Source: Burkholderia aenigmatica
GTDB taxonomy: Bacteria; Pseudomonadota; Gammaproteobacteria; Burkholderiales; Burkholderiaceae
Length of the DNA stretch: 64,000 bases
Assembly (NCBI RefSeq): GCF_902499175.1
Contig: NZ_CABVQC010000021.1
Location: 1-64,000, forward strand
Direction of reading: 5' to 3'
Part shown: positions 50,937 through 60,272 of the stretch, in pieces
Layout of the letters: every line of letters starts with the position of its first letter
Numbering within the stretch: the stretch's first letter is position 1
Translations under genes and position numbers: made by a program
Notes under the pieces: generated by a model
Told to the model about the DNA's origin: nothing
Databases searched by the model: none
What the model saw: only the letters and a program-made list of their open reading frames with translations

Positions 50937-52100
50937 TTAGGAAGCCTGCGGCCCCCATGTTCCGACGTCGGTACCGGGCAATGCCATGCAACCGTGGCCT
51001 GCGCAGTACCCCCAGGAAACGCACCGATGGCACGGGGAGGATGGCGCCGATGAAGCGGCTGGATCGCCGCCGGCTGGCCGTACGGTGCTTTTGCCGCACG
51101 GGTCCGACTCGCACGTACCGGTTCCCGCCTGCTCGCCCTCCCCGCTCTGCGGCGCGGCCTTCGCGGTCAGTTTGCCGGAGAAGATGGCGTTGCCTCGCTC
51201 CTCAAGCTCTTTCATGAGCGCGTCGAGATCGGGCCAGTTGAAATTAAGACGACACGCGCCGAGCAGGCGGATCACCTCCAGTGCCCACAATGCAGGATCC
51301 TCCGGCTTCCAGTCCGCGTGAGCTCGAAGGCACGCGATCACGTCCTTGGTAGAAAGCTGGTCGTGCAGCGCCTTCCAGAGACGTTCGAGATGAACGCGGT
51401 TGGTGATACCGTCGTTCGGCGAGAACTCGTCCAGCAGCCTCGCAGCCTGGCGCGTGCGCACATCCTTCCGATCGAATTCCGTGGTGATGTTCAGCAGCCA
51501 ACGCAGCGCATTGATGCCACCGAAAACACCCCTGGCGAGATCCTTGCGCGATTCGGCGCCGACTTTCGAGGCTTCGTTGACGTTGAACGCGATGAAGTGA
51601 TCGTGCCCGCCGTTTTCGGGCTGGCATTGGCACGGGCGCCGCGGTGTGTGTTCGCAGTTCACACCCGCCTGGATCAGAGCCGGGGAACAATGCACCCACC
51701 GGCCTGCCGGTGCCGCCATCTGCGCGTTCGAGTCGACGAACGGGCGCGGCATCCAGTGCGTCGCTGCCCGGCAGATTTCCGGCTGATCGTCCGGCGATTC
51801 GTAGGAGTTCTCGTTGAGCGAGTCCGCTTTCACGTCGAAAAACTGCTCGCCGTTGAAGTCCACGCCCTCGGTGTAGATCAGTACGCGGGGATACCTGTCC
51901 GAGTCCGGGAGGCTGTCCGTCAGGCGGCACCATCCTACGCTCAGCGTGCGGTCAGCATCTTCGCTGGCCGTCTCCGGCGCGGTGCTCTCGTAGACTTCAA
52001 GCGCGCGGGCGCGCAGCTCGTGATCGTCGTAGGTCTTGGCGATCGCGTACAACGCGCTGCGTGCCTCGGCGAGCAGCGTCACGATGTTGCTATTCGACAT
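50937..52100 (-). CDS. DUF551-domain phage/plasmid protein (387 aa)
   Basis: Residues about 50-120 (VGWCRLTDSLPDSDRYPRVL ... ATHWMPRPF) form a DUF551 domain, common in Ea22-like phage proteins. The rest is unknown, with a Cys-rich end (CHRCVSWGYCAGHGC). No catalytic residues evident. First gene of its own unit; 52101-52180 upstream holds no gene. Confidence 0.82.
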   Translation of the reverse strand: MSNSNIVTLLAEARSALYAIAKTYDDHELRARALEVYESTAPETASEDADRTLSVGWCRLTDSLPDSDRYPRVLIYTEGVDFNGEQFFDVKADSLNENSYESPDDQPEICRAATHWMPRPFVDSNAQMAAPAGRWVHCSPALIQAGVNCEHTPRRPCQCQPENGGHDHFIAFNVNEASKVGAESRKDLARGVFGGINALRWLLNITTEFDRKDVRTRQAARLLDEFSPNDGITNRVHLERLWKALHDQLSTKDVIACLRAHADWKPEDPALWALEVIRLLGACRLNFNWPDLDALMKELEERGNAIFSGKLTAKAAPQSGEGEQAGTGTCESDPCGKSTVRPAGGDPAASSAPSSPCHRCVSWGYCAGHGCMALPGTDVGTWGPQAS

Positions 52101-52180
52101 GGGGCTCCTTCCGGGGTGGTGGGATTGCCCCGTTCTGCGACCACTCTACCGAACGAGCCTTCCGGTTCAAGTCTCGGCAA

Positions 52181-52561
52181 TCAACCGACCTGGGTTTTAC
52201 GACCGCGCCGCCACAGCTTGGCGGGAGTTTGGTCGGCGACGGACACGCCGTCTCGTTCCAGTACGCACCGGGTCTTTCCGGTGTCGAGGTCCGTGACCAA
52301 CCACTTACCCTTGGACAGCGCCGTAACGCGCGTGCGCGGATACCGCGCCTCGATTGAGATGCGGCGCCGCTCGGCGCGAATCGCCATGAAGGTAACAACC
52401 GGCCTCGCCAAGATTCCAAGCAGGACGAAAAGCACCGGTGGGCCGACGAGTAAAGCACCAGTAATTTCCAGCGCGGATTTCGTGGAATGCCCCATGTGCG
52501 TGGCAAAACCGTACGTGGCAATAGCCTCGGCCAGCCCCCACAGCGCTATGCTTCTAAACAT
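52181..52561 (-). CDS. membrane protein (126 aa)
   Basis: Two helices (about 2-20 and 28-58) and a basic cytoplasmic tail with LVTDLDTGKTRCVLERDG. AGGAGG 6 bases before ATG. Unknown function. Confidence 0.77.
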   Translation of the reverse strand: MFRSIALWGLAEAIATYGFATHMGHSTKSALEITGALLVGPPVLFVLLGILARPVVTFMAIRAERRRISIEARYPRTRVTALSKGKWLVTDLDTGKTRCVLERDGVSVADQTPAKLWRRGRKTQVG

Positions 52562-52587
52562 GCCTGACCTCCTGATGGAAAATTGCT

Positions 52588-53565
52588 TCAGACGGCGAAC
52601 ACGTCGTGCTCGGCCAGGTTTTCGAGGCCGAGCAGCGAGTAATAGGCCTCGTCGACCTCCGCCACATCTGCGCCGATGGAAGTGACCTCGCTGCCGTCGG
52701 CCGCGAAGATCGTCGTGTACCCAGTCCCATCGTCCTTGTTGAAGCTGCGCCCACGATAAAAGCAAGCAAGAACCGTCGGCATGCCCGGGTGATCGAACAG
52801 CGCGTAGCTGGGCCACGAGTCGATTTGGTCAGCCTGCGCGACAGGCTCTTCCGGATCGCAGGCGTTGAAGATCCGATCCGTTTCATTCCAGACATACAGA
52901 CGAACAAAGCCGGCTTCACGACTTCCTTCCGGCGCCTGAAGATTCCACCAGTCGCAGAGATAGCGGACAGCCGGATGGGCCTCGTAGTCCTGCTTGTCGC
53001 GAGATCGCAGACGGCTTTGCTCGAGGAGGTCGATGGCCACCTCGAGCACTTGGTAGGGACCGGCGACGGTCTGGTTGGCACGCACCGTATCCAGACCCGG
53101 TCGCGCGGCGCGCTTGTCGGCCGAGACGCGCGTGCCGTGGAAGTCTGCGACGCTGCGCAGATCCACGCCTGCCAGATGCTTAAGAACCTCGGTGCGCTTC
53201 GGATGATCCGGATTGTTCCAGATTCCCCACAGCCATTCGTTGCCGCGGTACAGGAACACGAACTTCTGGCCGACTGAGCTTTCCGGGCTCGATGCGATCG
53301 CGTCGTCGAGCGAGGCTGCGTCGATGTCCGATTCCTTCTTCCACGTCCCGTAGGCGTCGTTCGGGTCGAGCCTGCGCAGGATCTCGATGCCTCGTTCGAC
53401 CTCGTCCGGCTCGACGAACTTGCCGGCGAACGTGACATGGAACGAGGAGCGCATCTCGCGCATTGCGACGCCGGTCACGCGGCCGTCCGGCAGTTCGCGC
53501 AGCACGAGTTCCGGATACCCGGGAAATTCTTCGGGAGCGCTGCTCGCCGTATTGGATCCCTGCAT
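52588..53565 (-). CDS. hypothetical protein (325 aa)
   Basis: Starts MQGSNTASSAPEEFPGYP after GGAG. Soluble, acidic, Trp-rich (GNEWLWGIWNNPDHPKR, LCDWWNLQAP). No domain recognised. Part of the run 55006-52181. Confidence 0.8.
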   Translation of the reverse strand: MQGSNTASSAPEEFPGYPELVLRELPDGRVTGVAMREMRSSFHVTFAGKFVEPDEVERGIEILRRLDPNDAYGTWKKESDIDAASLDDAIASSPESSVGQKFVFLYRGNEWLWGIWNNPDHPKRTEVLKHLAGVDLRSVADFHGTRVSADKRAARPGLDTVRANQTVAGPYQVLEVAIDLLEQSRLRSRDKQDYEAHPAVRYLCDWWNLQAPEGSREAGFVRLYVWNETDRIFNACDPEEPVAQADQIDSWPSYALFDHPGMPTVLACFYRGRSFNKDDGTGYTTIFAADGSEVTSIGADVAEVDEAYYSLLGLENLAEHDVFAV

Positions 53566-53590
53566 GGAATTCTCCAGTGAGGTTTGGGGA

Positions 53591-54034
53591 TTACGAAAGG
53601 CTGGACGGGGTATCGTGGGCTTTCCAGCGTGCCATCGGCGCCTTGTCCAGATCCGCCCGTACGTCGAAGATGTTGGCGAACAGCGCATCGGCGAGCGTCT
53701 TGCGGAACGTATCCGGGTAACCTTGCCAACCGTGCTCCATGACGGCTTTCTTGACCGCCAGTGCCGGCGTGTACCCTGTTGCGTCGTTCTCGATCCGACC
53801 GTCATGGAAGACAAGCGCGATGCTATGCATCCGCAGGTACCTGAGCATCCGGTCTACGAAGTCGGGCACGAGATCCACCAGAGCCTCTTGCCGCAGGCGA
53901 TTCAACTGTTCAGCGGTCAGGTCTGTGCATGGATCGGTCAGCTTTGCACGGATTGCCATGTTGAGCCGGTTGCGCTCGGCAACGAGTTCGTCGAGACTCT
54001 GATCCGGAATGGATTGCTCCACGCTCCGATTCAT
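53591..54034 (-). CDS. hypothetical protein (147 aa)
   Basis: Starts MNRSVEQSIPDQSLDELVAE; helical. Overlaps the upstream gene by ATGA. Unknown function. Confidence 0.77.
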   Translation of the reverse strand: MNRSVEQSIPDQSLDELVAERNRLNMAIRAKLTDPCTDLTAEQLNRLRQEALVDLVPDFVDRMLRYLRMHSIALVFHDGRIENDATGYTPALAVKKAVMEHGWQGYPDTFRKTLADALFANIFDVRADLDKAPMARWKAHDTPSSLS

Positions 54035-54513
54035 GCGTCGCTCCCGTAGTAGCCAATCGACTCGTCCATCTTCGGTTCGATGACCGGTTGCCAGTAACCG
54101 CCGTAGGCATCGCAGTCGATCGCGGTAGTGATGCCGTATTGGCCGATGCTGACGAAGCACTTCTTGGTGCTTCCGGACCAGAGCACGGACAGCGGCACCG
54201 GCCGGGCGTCGAGGTCGCCGGTCCAATGCCAGTACAGGCCCTGCTCTTTCGGCGGTTCCTTCGTCCAGGCGAACGCAGGCACGTCGGCGCTGGCCGTCGC
54301 GCGACCGAACTGGACGCCACGCGAAAACCCCGCGCCGAAATCGAATTCGGCTGAATCGCCCGGGTTTGCGCCGTAGTCGCGCAGTGCCATCTTCTGGGCG
54401 TCAACGTCGGAACGGATCACTCCGGTCCGCGTGAGCGCCCATGACGGCAAGAACTGCGCACCAGCCGGCAAGCCGTTCGTTTCCATTCCATTACTTGCTT
54501 CTGCATTTGACAT
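54031..54513 (-). CDS. hypothetical protein (160 aa)
   Basis: Starts MSNAEASNGMETNGLPAGA with GGAGG 5 bases upstream. WTKEPPKEQGLYWHW and a later GGYWQPV recall the W-x-x-P-P-x-x-G-x-Y-W pattern of small phage accessory proteins. Confidence 0.75.
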   Translation of the reverse strand: MSNAEASNGMETNGLPAGAQFLPSWALTRTGVIRSDVDAQKMALRDYGANPGDSAEFDFGAGFSRGVQFGRATASADVPAFAWTKEPPKEQGLYWHWTGDLDARPVPLSVLWSGSTKKCFVSIGQYGITTAIDCDAYGGYWQPVIEPKMDESIGYYGSDA

Positions 54514-54583
54514 CGGAACCTCCATCAGATCGTGCCGCCAGTCATGTCTTGTCGTGAGTCGCCGTGGCCATGCCGTTCGTGGT

Positions 54584-55006
54584 TTATCGATTGCGAATGG
54601 TCGACCCGGTTTCGAGGTGCTCCTTCATTTGGTCGAGCAGGAGCCACGCATTTTTGTCGCCGCTCAACCTCGCGTCCTCGCTGTCTACGTCCGGAACATG
54701 AAGATCCTTTTCGTACACTTGGCAGAGCCAGCCGCCTGGATACATGGCATAGCCGGTCGCAACGAGCCTGTCGTTGCGGGTCGATATCTCGACGATCTGG
54801 CTGAAGTGCTGCGATGTCTCACGTGTCAGCTTCCAGCGGCGCGTGCTCAGGAAGCTTGCATGCGCTTCCTTGAGTTCGAACCCTTGCCCCAGGAAATTGA
54901 TCGTGAACTGTAAGCCAAGGATGTGCTTGGTCGAGTAGTCCCACCGGCCGAGCGCGACCCGACGCGCAATACCGCGCGGGCTGCAGTTGTGCATGACGTG
55001 GTTCAT
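54584..55006 (-). CDS. hypothetical protein (140 aa)
   Basis: ATG at 55006 after GGAG. Soluble alpha/beta protein, no motif. Unknown function. Confidence 0.76.
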   Translation of the reverse strand: MNHVMHNCSPRGIARRVALGRWDYSTKHILGLQFTINFLGQGFELKEAHASFLSTRRWKLTRETSQHFSQIVEISTRNDRLVATGYAMYPGGWLCQVYEKDLHVPDVDSEDARLSGDKNAWLLLDQMKEHLETGSTIRNR

Positions 55007-55043
55007 GGTCGTTACTCCGCTAGCGAGGACGAGTTTCGGACGG

Positions 55044-55580
55044 TCACTCAGCGCAGGTAATGCGGGCGGTGCCTTCGATCTTCACACCGTCGAGCGAACA
55101 CCTCGGCCGCTCGGTACCGGCCATGTCGCGATTCGCGCCAATGACCTTGGCCTCGGGCGCGCTGGCGGCACTTGCCGCGCCGGCCACACCGGCGGTGGCA
55201 GTCACGTCGGGAGCCTTCGGGCCGGTCACAATGACGGCTTGGCGCTGACCTTCCTTCAGGACGATGACGATCGGCGCATCCGCGGGCGTGCGGTACAGGA
55301 CATACTCCATGCGGCCCTTCTGGGCCACTTCCTGGAATAGCGCCAGCCGATTCTTGCCTTCCTCGTCCTGGAGCAGCACCTGCGGGCGCGGAAGGATGGG
55401 GCCGTGACCGAAGACGAGATGGATGCTGCCGTCGGGGCTCGTGACCGCGTTCGGACGCAACTCGTCGGCGCCGGCGATCGCGAAAGTCTGCGGAATCGAC
55501 TGGCCAGCAGTGCGCTTGACCGGTTCAGCGTTCGCAACGCCGACCACGGCTAGCAGCGCAAAGATGAGGATGCTCTTCAT
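55044..55580 (-). CDS. exported protein (178 aa)
   Basis: Signal peptide MKSILIFALLAVVGVANA/E; mature domain beta-rich with an Ala-rich linker and two Cys (RCSLDG, ITCAE) near the end. Hypothetical envelope protein. The 55581-55722 gap holds at most a 48-codon frame overlapping the next gene. Confidence 0.78.
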   Translation of the reverse strand: MKSILIFALLAVVGVANAEPVKRTAGQSIPQTFAIAGADELRPNAVTSPDGSIHLVFGHGPILPRPQVLLQDEEGKNRLALFQEVAQKGRMEYVLYRTPADAPIVIVLKEGQRQAVIVTGPKAPDVTATAGVAGAASAASAPEAKVIGANRDMAGTERPRCSLDGVKIEGTARITCAE

Positions 55581-55722
55581 AGATTTCCTTTCCTGATTGG
55601 ATGGGTTGAATGAATTGCTCTGGTGAACACCGATCAAGCTGACGGCTTGCGCTCGGACACGCGGGTCTCGCTCACGAGCCCCGTGAACAGGCTCCAGCCG
55701 ATGCCCGCGCATCCGAGGTCGG

Positions 55723-56160
55723 TTACGCCGCCTTGCGTGCCGACTTGCGCCGGTCCTCGTCGCTTCGCTCCTTGACCCATGCTTCGATTTTCGGCAGCAG
55801 CGCGGCCAGATCATCGCCGTACAACCATTCCGTTCCGTAATGGCCCCAGCTGAAACCGTAGCTGCTGCTGTCGTCGCCTTCGAAGTACTCACGCACCGGC
55901 GTGGCGACGTTGACGAGTAGCCCCGTCAGGTTCTTGTCCAGCACGTATTCGACGAATTCATCCGTCTCCATCCGAAGCGCCTTCTTGCCGGGAACGCCCA
56001 CGGCCTTCGCGATCTCGACCAGTTCTTCGTCAATCGCATCGCGGAATGCGGGCGGCAGCGAGTCGTGCTGGGCGATCGCGCCGAGGTGGAATATCCCTTC
56101 GAACCGCCAGACGTTTTCACGCGCCGAGCCGGTGATCTGCTCGTTGATGTTCTTGGTCAT
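55723..56160 (-). CDS. hypothetical protein (145 aa)
   Basis: Starts MTKNINEQITGSARENVWRF; helical first half, EYFEGDDSSSYGFSWGHYG in the middle, basic tail. No domain recognised. Confidence 0.77.
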   Translation of the reverse strand: MTKNINEQITGSARENVWRFEGIFHLGAIAQHDSLPPAFRDAIDEELVEIAKAVGVPGKKALRMETDEFVEYVLDKNLTGLLVNVATPVREYFEGDDSSSYGFSWGHYGTEWLYGDDLAALLPKIEAWVKERSDEDRRKSARKAA

Positions 56161-56197
56161 GGTCTTGTCTCCGCTTCGGATGGAGTTTCGGGGCCGC

Positions 56198-56725
56198 TTA
56201 CAGGCCGCCGTTCTGGATCAGGTACTTCAACGCGTCCTGATTGCCGGCCGCTGCCGCGCGACGCATAAGTTCAAAGCCCTTCGCCTTCACCTGAGAAGCC
56301 GACATCGACGGATCGATCTTGATCACACGCTCGGGATGGTCGGATCCGCTCATCAGGCGGCCGACCAGGAACATCGCCGTCGGCTCGCCTGCGTCGACCT
56401 CCTGCTGGAGCAGGCCCGGATAGTCCTTGCGGAAGTGCAGCGCGAGCCACGTGCCGGCAGCGCGGTTGCCTGCCTGCATCGCAGTCTCCATCGCGGGACG
56501 GATTTGCCGGTTTTCGTACGACTTCGACCAGGAGTCGATCGGCCCCTTGAACGGAGAGAGAACGCCGAATACGAGCAAGGCGATCATCCATCCAACAGCC
56601 TTAAGCCGTTTCCGCTGAGCCGGATCCGGATTGAGCAGAAATGGGGTGCTCTCCGGCCATGTGAGTGCCGCGGCGAGGTTACGGCGCTCGAGATGCAGTT
56701 CCTTGTTACGTTCGTTACGGGTCAT
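56198..56725 (-). CDS. membrane protein with Sel1-like helices (175 aa)
   Basis: Starts MTRNERNKELHLERRNL after GGAG; one membrane helix (about 43-60), then helical pairs ending AMFLVGRLMSGSD and LMRRAAAAGNQDALKYL, similar to Sel1/TPR-type repeats. Possible protein-interaction scaffold. Confidence 0.75.
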   Translation of the reverse strand: MTRNERNKELHLERRNLAAALTWPESTPFLLNPDPAQRKRLKAVGWMIALLVFGVLSPFKGPIDSWSKSYENRQIRPAMETAMQAGNRAAGTWLALHFRKDYPGLLQQEVDAGEPTAMFLVGRLMSGSDHPERVIKIDPSMSASQVKAKGFELMRRAAAAGNQDALKYLIQNGGL

Positions 56726-56813
56726 CGACTTCTCCGAAAGATCCAAACTTGCGCCCGCTAGCACCTACCGTTCGTACATCAGGCATGGAACTAGCCGACG
56801 CCTCCACACAGCA

Positions 56814-57257
56814 TCACTGCTGTTCGGTTGTCAGTCGTTCGCGCGCATCGCTCAGCGTCGCGACCGGGTAGGAAGCGATCTTTCGGTCGGCGGATTCGAG
56901 CCAGACACGGATCAGGTGCGTGGCGACCTTTGCGTCGTGCATGCTGATCCCCTCGAAATGCCCCGGATCGATCGCATCCTCGAAAACCGCATCACGCGAG
57001 CCAAACGCCCACATCAGCTTCGACCTGCGCTCGCGGGCCAGCCAGAAGGTCCAGACCTCCCCTTCCGCCTCAGCCATGTCGAATTGCGCACAGACTCCCG
57101 CCGGAAGTTCCTCGAGCGCGGCGGTCAGTTCCTCGATCGCCGCTTCGAATGCTTCCATCGCCAACTGGCTGACCTGCTCATAGATGTAGGCTGGCTCAAT
57201 CGGCTGGATGATCCTGCCCCACGCCCGCCTCAGTTCCTGACGGGAAATTTCCGGCAT
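56814..57257 (-). CDS. hypothetical protein (147 aa)
   Basis: Starts MPEISRQELRRAWGRIIQ after GGGGAG; helical, acidic centre. Driven by the motif promoter at 57348-57376 with a leader of about 85 bases. Confidence 0.77.
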   Translation of the reverse strand: MPEISRQELRRAWGRIIQPIEPAYIYEQVSQLAMEAFEAAIEELTAALEELPAGVCAQFDMAEAEGEVWTFWLARERRSKLMWAFGSRDAVFEDAIDPGHFEGISMHDAKVATHLIRVWLESADRKIASYPVATLSDARERLTTEQQ

Positions 57258-57347
57258 GATGCTCCCCACGGCTGAACACGTCGACGCACGAGCGCGCAAA
57301 CGACGCGGCAGGCTGGTCATAGACCCTTCTCTGCCTCGTAGCCGAAC

Positions 57348-57376
57348 ATTCTAGGGAGATCGATTCTTGTCAGGAA
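57348..57376 (-). promoter_or_regulatory. promoter K with TTCCTGACAAGAAT motif
   Basis: Minus-strand -10 TAGAAT (57348-57353) and TTCCTGACAAGAA (57364-57376), 10 bases apart. TTCCTG would be the -35 with a 17-base spacer. The rest of 57258-57552 holds no confident gene; a 41-codon frame beginning MARKAETWLCL has no SD. Confidence 0.6.
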
Positions 57377-57552
57377 TCTTGAATCGTGACCTATCAGGGA
57401 TGTCTTTTCGTGGGATTTGCGCCCAATAGCCCTTGGGCCGCGTCAAGCACAGCCAGGTCTCGGCCTTCCGCGCCATGCGCACGGTGCCATACGATATCGC
57501 CGGATAAGACCGGCAAGTTCTCGATCGAGGCTCGGAAGAATCGGCCTGCGTG

Positions 57553-57855
57553 TCAGGCGGCGAGCGCGATCACGAGTGGATTCCCGGACGCGGTCGCGGC
57601 GCCGGGATTTTTCCGTTCGAGCGAGCTCGCCGTACGCCGGCCGCGGCTCGACGCGATATCGCGGGCGATGCTCTTCGAGAGGTGAATGCCCCAACCCATG
57701 TCGCGGAACAGTTCCTCGCGATCGGCAAGTTCATCCTTGCGAATCTCGATGATGCGGGCCATCTCCTGGCCGATGTCCTTGCGCATCCACTGGAGCGCGT
57801 AGCGGCCGTTCTCGCGGATCATTCGGCGGGCGATGCGATACTGGTTCTTGTTCAT
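57553..57855 (-). CDS. hypothetical protein (100 aa)
   Basis: Starts MNKNQYRIARRMIRENGRYA; strongly helical, basic. Weak SD. Unknown function. Confidence 0.7.
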   Translation of the reverse strand: MNKNQYRIARRMIRENGRYALQWMRKDIGQEMARIIEIRKDELADREELFRDMGWGIHLSKSIARDIASSRGRRTASSLERKNPGAATASGNPLVIALAA

Positions 57856-57893
57856 GGTCGGGACTCGCTGGAAGGGATCGTACTTGTTCGCGG

Positions 57894-58097
57894 TCAGCTA
57901 CGGCCGGCTGCGGCCACACGTGCAGCCGTCTTGAACGCGCCGAAGGATTCCTGCAGGTTGGCCTGCCAGGCGCTGGTCGCGCGGCTTTCGCAGAAAACGA
58001 CACCTTGCTCGATCGCGTAATCGAAATGCGAGCCGAGAACACGGCGAGCGATCTCCTCGCTCATTTCCTCGTGCCAGTAGCAGACCTGTTTGGACAT
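57894..58097 (-). CDS. small hypothetical protein (67 aa)
   Basis: Starts MSKQVCYWHEEMSEEIARR after GGGGAAAA; helical with Ala-rich end. Unknown function. Confidence 0.74.
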   Translation of the reverse strand: MSKQVCYWHEEMSEEIARRVLGSHFDYAIEQGVVFCESRATSAWQANLQESFGAFKTAARVAAAGRS

Positions 58098-58227
58098 CGC
58101 TGTTTTCCCCGTGATTGGCAGCAGTACGCTTGCGTGACCAATACTAGCGATGTCATCTTTCGTTTCAAGCCAGCACGTAGATCTTCCCTAAGCGCTCCTC
58201 CTGGACGCCCACAGGTCTATTGCTTGC

Positions 58228-58431
58228 CTATCCGCCATTTTGGAACTCGTCGTGGGCGGCCACAACGAACGCTGCGATCGCAGCATCACCCTGAAAATGG
58301 CCAATGCGCAAGCCATTCTCGGATCCGTCATCGGAAAAAATCTCGCCGGCGCAATTCGAGCGCCATGGAAGCGTACGGACGTCCTCGGCGATCGCCAAGT
58401 GTAAAAATTTGATCGTCGCTTCAACGGTCAT
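58228..58431 (-). CDS. small hypothetical protein (67 aa)
   Basis: Its ATG overlaps the end of the upstream gene by 11 bases (translational coupling). MTVEATIKFLHLAIAEDVRT, then GHFQGDAAIAAFVVAAHDEF. Unknown function. Confidence 0.7.
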   Translation of the reverse strand: MTVEATIKFLHLAIAEDVRTLPWRSNCAGEIFSDDGSENGLRIGHFQGDAAIAAFVVAAHDEFQNGG

Positions 58432-58966
58432 AGCAACCGCTCTTCGCGAGCAACGCTTCAACACAACGAGGGCACAGATCGAGGGGCTGGTCGAACAGTT
58501 CCTCGAACGCAATTCTCTGATCATCCTTGCTCCAATCCCATCGTTCCGCGCAGAGGGGATGGTCGTAATAGCCGCTGAATCCGCCGTCCACCTCTTCTGC
58601 GACATGGAGCACACCGCCGGCTTTTAGGAAGCAGCGCCGATTCTCTTCGAATCTTCTGCTGAGCGGGTACAGGAGTCGATCGTCCGTTGCCAACCCGAAC
58701 TGCGGCTCGCCATAAATTTCTCCGTTCGCGGAAAAACTACGCCCGTGAGCCAATACCTTGCGAATCACCCGCACGATGGTGCTGCGCTTCGGAACGGCTG
58801 CATCCAACGCTTTCCCGCTTTCGTCCCGGTCATAGACGCGCCACGCCGCGGCTGGCTCGGCAAAAAGCGGCGGCATAGACCATCCTGACGTGTCGCAATG
58901 AATAAAGAACCGGTTTGGCTCTTTGGCGTTGACTCCATATTCAACGCGACCCAATATGCGTCCCAT
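58421..58966 (-). CDS. hypothetical protein with C-terminal Cys pair (181 aa)
   Basis: Soluble protein ending LDLCPRCVEALLAKSGC, a possible zinc-binding turn. No other domain recognised. First gene of a two-gene unit. Confidence 0.76.
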   Translation of the reverse strand: MGRILGRVEYGVNAKEPNRFFIHCDTSGWSMPPLFAEPAAAWRVYDRDESGKALDAAVPKRSTIVRVIRKVLAHGRSFSANGEIYGEPQFGLATDDRLLYPLSRRFEENRRCFLKAGGVLHVAEEVDGGFSGYYDHPLCAERWDWSKDDQRIAFEELFDQPLDLCPRCVEALLAKSGCYDR

Positions 58967-59083
58967 ATAGTTCTCCGATTGGTTTCAACCTAGTGTGGTG
59001 TGATGTGCGCGGAGGGCGTTATCGTCGCACGTCATCGTTCAAGCCGAGATTTCCATCTGCAACTCCCCCCTTTCTTGGCTCGC

Positions 59084-59407
59084 CTATATTGCGTTCTCGC
59101 ACGTTCCGGCAATAGGTACGGGCGACACCAGCGTGGCGATCAGAGCGTACCCCGGATACTGCGTTTGCGCGCTCTTGATGAAGGTCTGAAGCGCGGCGCC
59201 ACCATCGTCAGCCGTCAAAATCGCCTGAATCGGTTTGATGACGTCGGTGCTGCCGTTCTTCCGCAGCACCCCAGACACCATAAAGCGGGTCGGCTGACGA
59301 ACATGCCAGCCAATACGAATCGATCGGCCACCGTAACCTTCCGCGAGAGCTGCCGTAGAAATCACAAGCAAGGTCGCGACGACCACCCCCTTGAACACCG
59401 CACGCAT
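59084..59407 (-). CDS. exported protein (107 aa)
   Basis: Signal peptide MRAVFKGVVVATLLVISTAALA/E; short mature domain ending GTCENAI. Last gene of the run 60050-59084. Confidence 0.77.
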   Translation of the reverse strand: MRAVFKGVVVATLLVISTAALAEGYGGRSIRIGWHVRQPTRFMVSGVLRKNGSTDVIKPIQAILTADDGGAALQTFIKSAQTQYPGYALIATLVSPVPIAGTCENAI

Positions 59408-59424
59408 GTCGTTTTTCCCTTCAA

Positions 59425-59574
59425 TCAAGTTGCATTGATCACAATCAGCGTGGCAATGCCCGAGATCCCCGCGTACAAGAGGGCGTTGGCAAATGCTGCC
59501 GCAATTGCCTTCCCATAGCCTGCGCTTCCGTCCTTCCATTTGTTCAGCAACATGCTTTTTCTTGTTCCGCGCAT
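59425..59574 (-). CDS. small membrane protein (49 aa)
   Basis: Starts at TGATG overlapping the upstream stop; MRGTRKSMLLNKW then an Ala/Ile/Leu-rich helix. Probably a single-span membrane protein. Confidence 0.66.
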   Translation of the reverse strand: MRGTRKSMLLNKWKDGSAGYGKAIAAAFANALLYAGISGIATLIVINAT

Positions 59575-60050
59575 CAGCCTTGGCTCGGAACCAGCTTCCA
59601 CCCACTGGCCGGGTCCATCAGCAAATCGTTCGCGTGTACGCAGGCCTCCGGTGTCAGCAGTTGCATGCGAATAACGCCCGGCTGAGGATTTCTCACCTGG
59701 CATTCGACGATATCGCCCACCCGGGCAAACTGAGTCAGATCCATATCGCTTTTCCCTTGCCCCTTCCAGGTGCGCTCCCACGTTGTCGGGCAATGCTTGA
59801 CCAGCTCGGCAACAATCGATCGGATGTTGCCATGATCGCGGCACCGATCAACACCGCTTCCCGGGATGCAGCGGATTTCCGGAATGCCATCCAGGCTACC
59901 GGCGAACAAGCCAACATAGTCAGCCTGGATCAGCACTCGACGTTGCAATTCTTCGCGGCTCATGCCTTTGACCTCGGCCACGAAATCCCCGCGAACATGC
60001 GTCAACTTCGTGGCAAGCTCCTCGATCCAGTCGTTCTCCGGTTCTCCCAT
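59574..60050 (-). CDS. hypothetical protein (158 aa)
   Basis: Starts MGEPENDWIEELATKLTHV after GGAAGAG. Soluble; one Cys pair (IRCIPG, DRCRDH). Unknown function. Confidence 0.77.
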   Translation of the reverse strand: MGEPENDWIEELATKLTHVRGDFVAEVKGMSREELQRRVLIQADYVGLFAGSLDGIPEIRCIPGSGVDRCRDHGNIRSIVAELVKHCPTTWERTWKGQGKSDMDLTQFARVGDIVECQVRNPQPGVIRMQLLTPEACVHANDLLMDPASGWKLVPSQG

Positions 60051-60068
60051 TTCTCTTCCGTTCAATCA

Positions 60069-60272
60069 CTAGATGTCGTCGTCGCGCTCCGCGAGCACGA
60101 CGTGCTTCACGCCGGCAGCCTGCTCGATGTTCTCCAGGCTGACGGACGGGCGGTTTACGCAGTTGCCGGGAATCTGGTGCTCTTCGCGCCAAAACGTGCC
60201 AGTCGTCGTTCTTCGAAAGACCCGATCGGAGATTTGCGCACGAGTACCCGGGGCATAGTCCTGTAGGCGCAT
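60069..60272 (-). CDS. small hypothetical protein (67 aa)
   Basis: MRLQDYAPGTRAQISDRVFR with GGGAGG upstream; basic, single domain. ATG overlaps the upstream stop. Unknown. Confidence 0.74.
   Translation of the reverse strand: MRLQDYAPGTRAQISDRVFRRTTTGTFWREEHQIPGNCVNRPSVSLENIEQAAGVKHVVLAERDDDI

Noticed and set aside
55595-55795. 48-codon frame reading MGQGAKRRGPAQ
   Set aside because: It overlaps the 3' end of 55723-56160 in another frame and has no SD.
57236-57250. TTCC-N5-GGAA motif copy at 57236
   Set aside because: It lies inside the coding region of 56814-57257 (codons for EISRQEL), so it is likely to be chance.
57400-57540. Two short frames (41 and about 45 codons) in the gap before 57553
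   Set aside because: Coding-like composition but no start with an SD; the promoter motif lies inside one of them.
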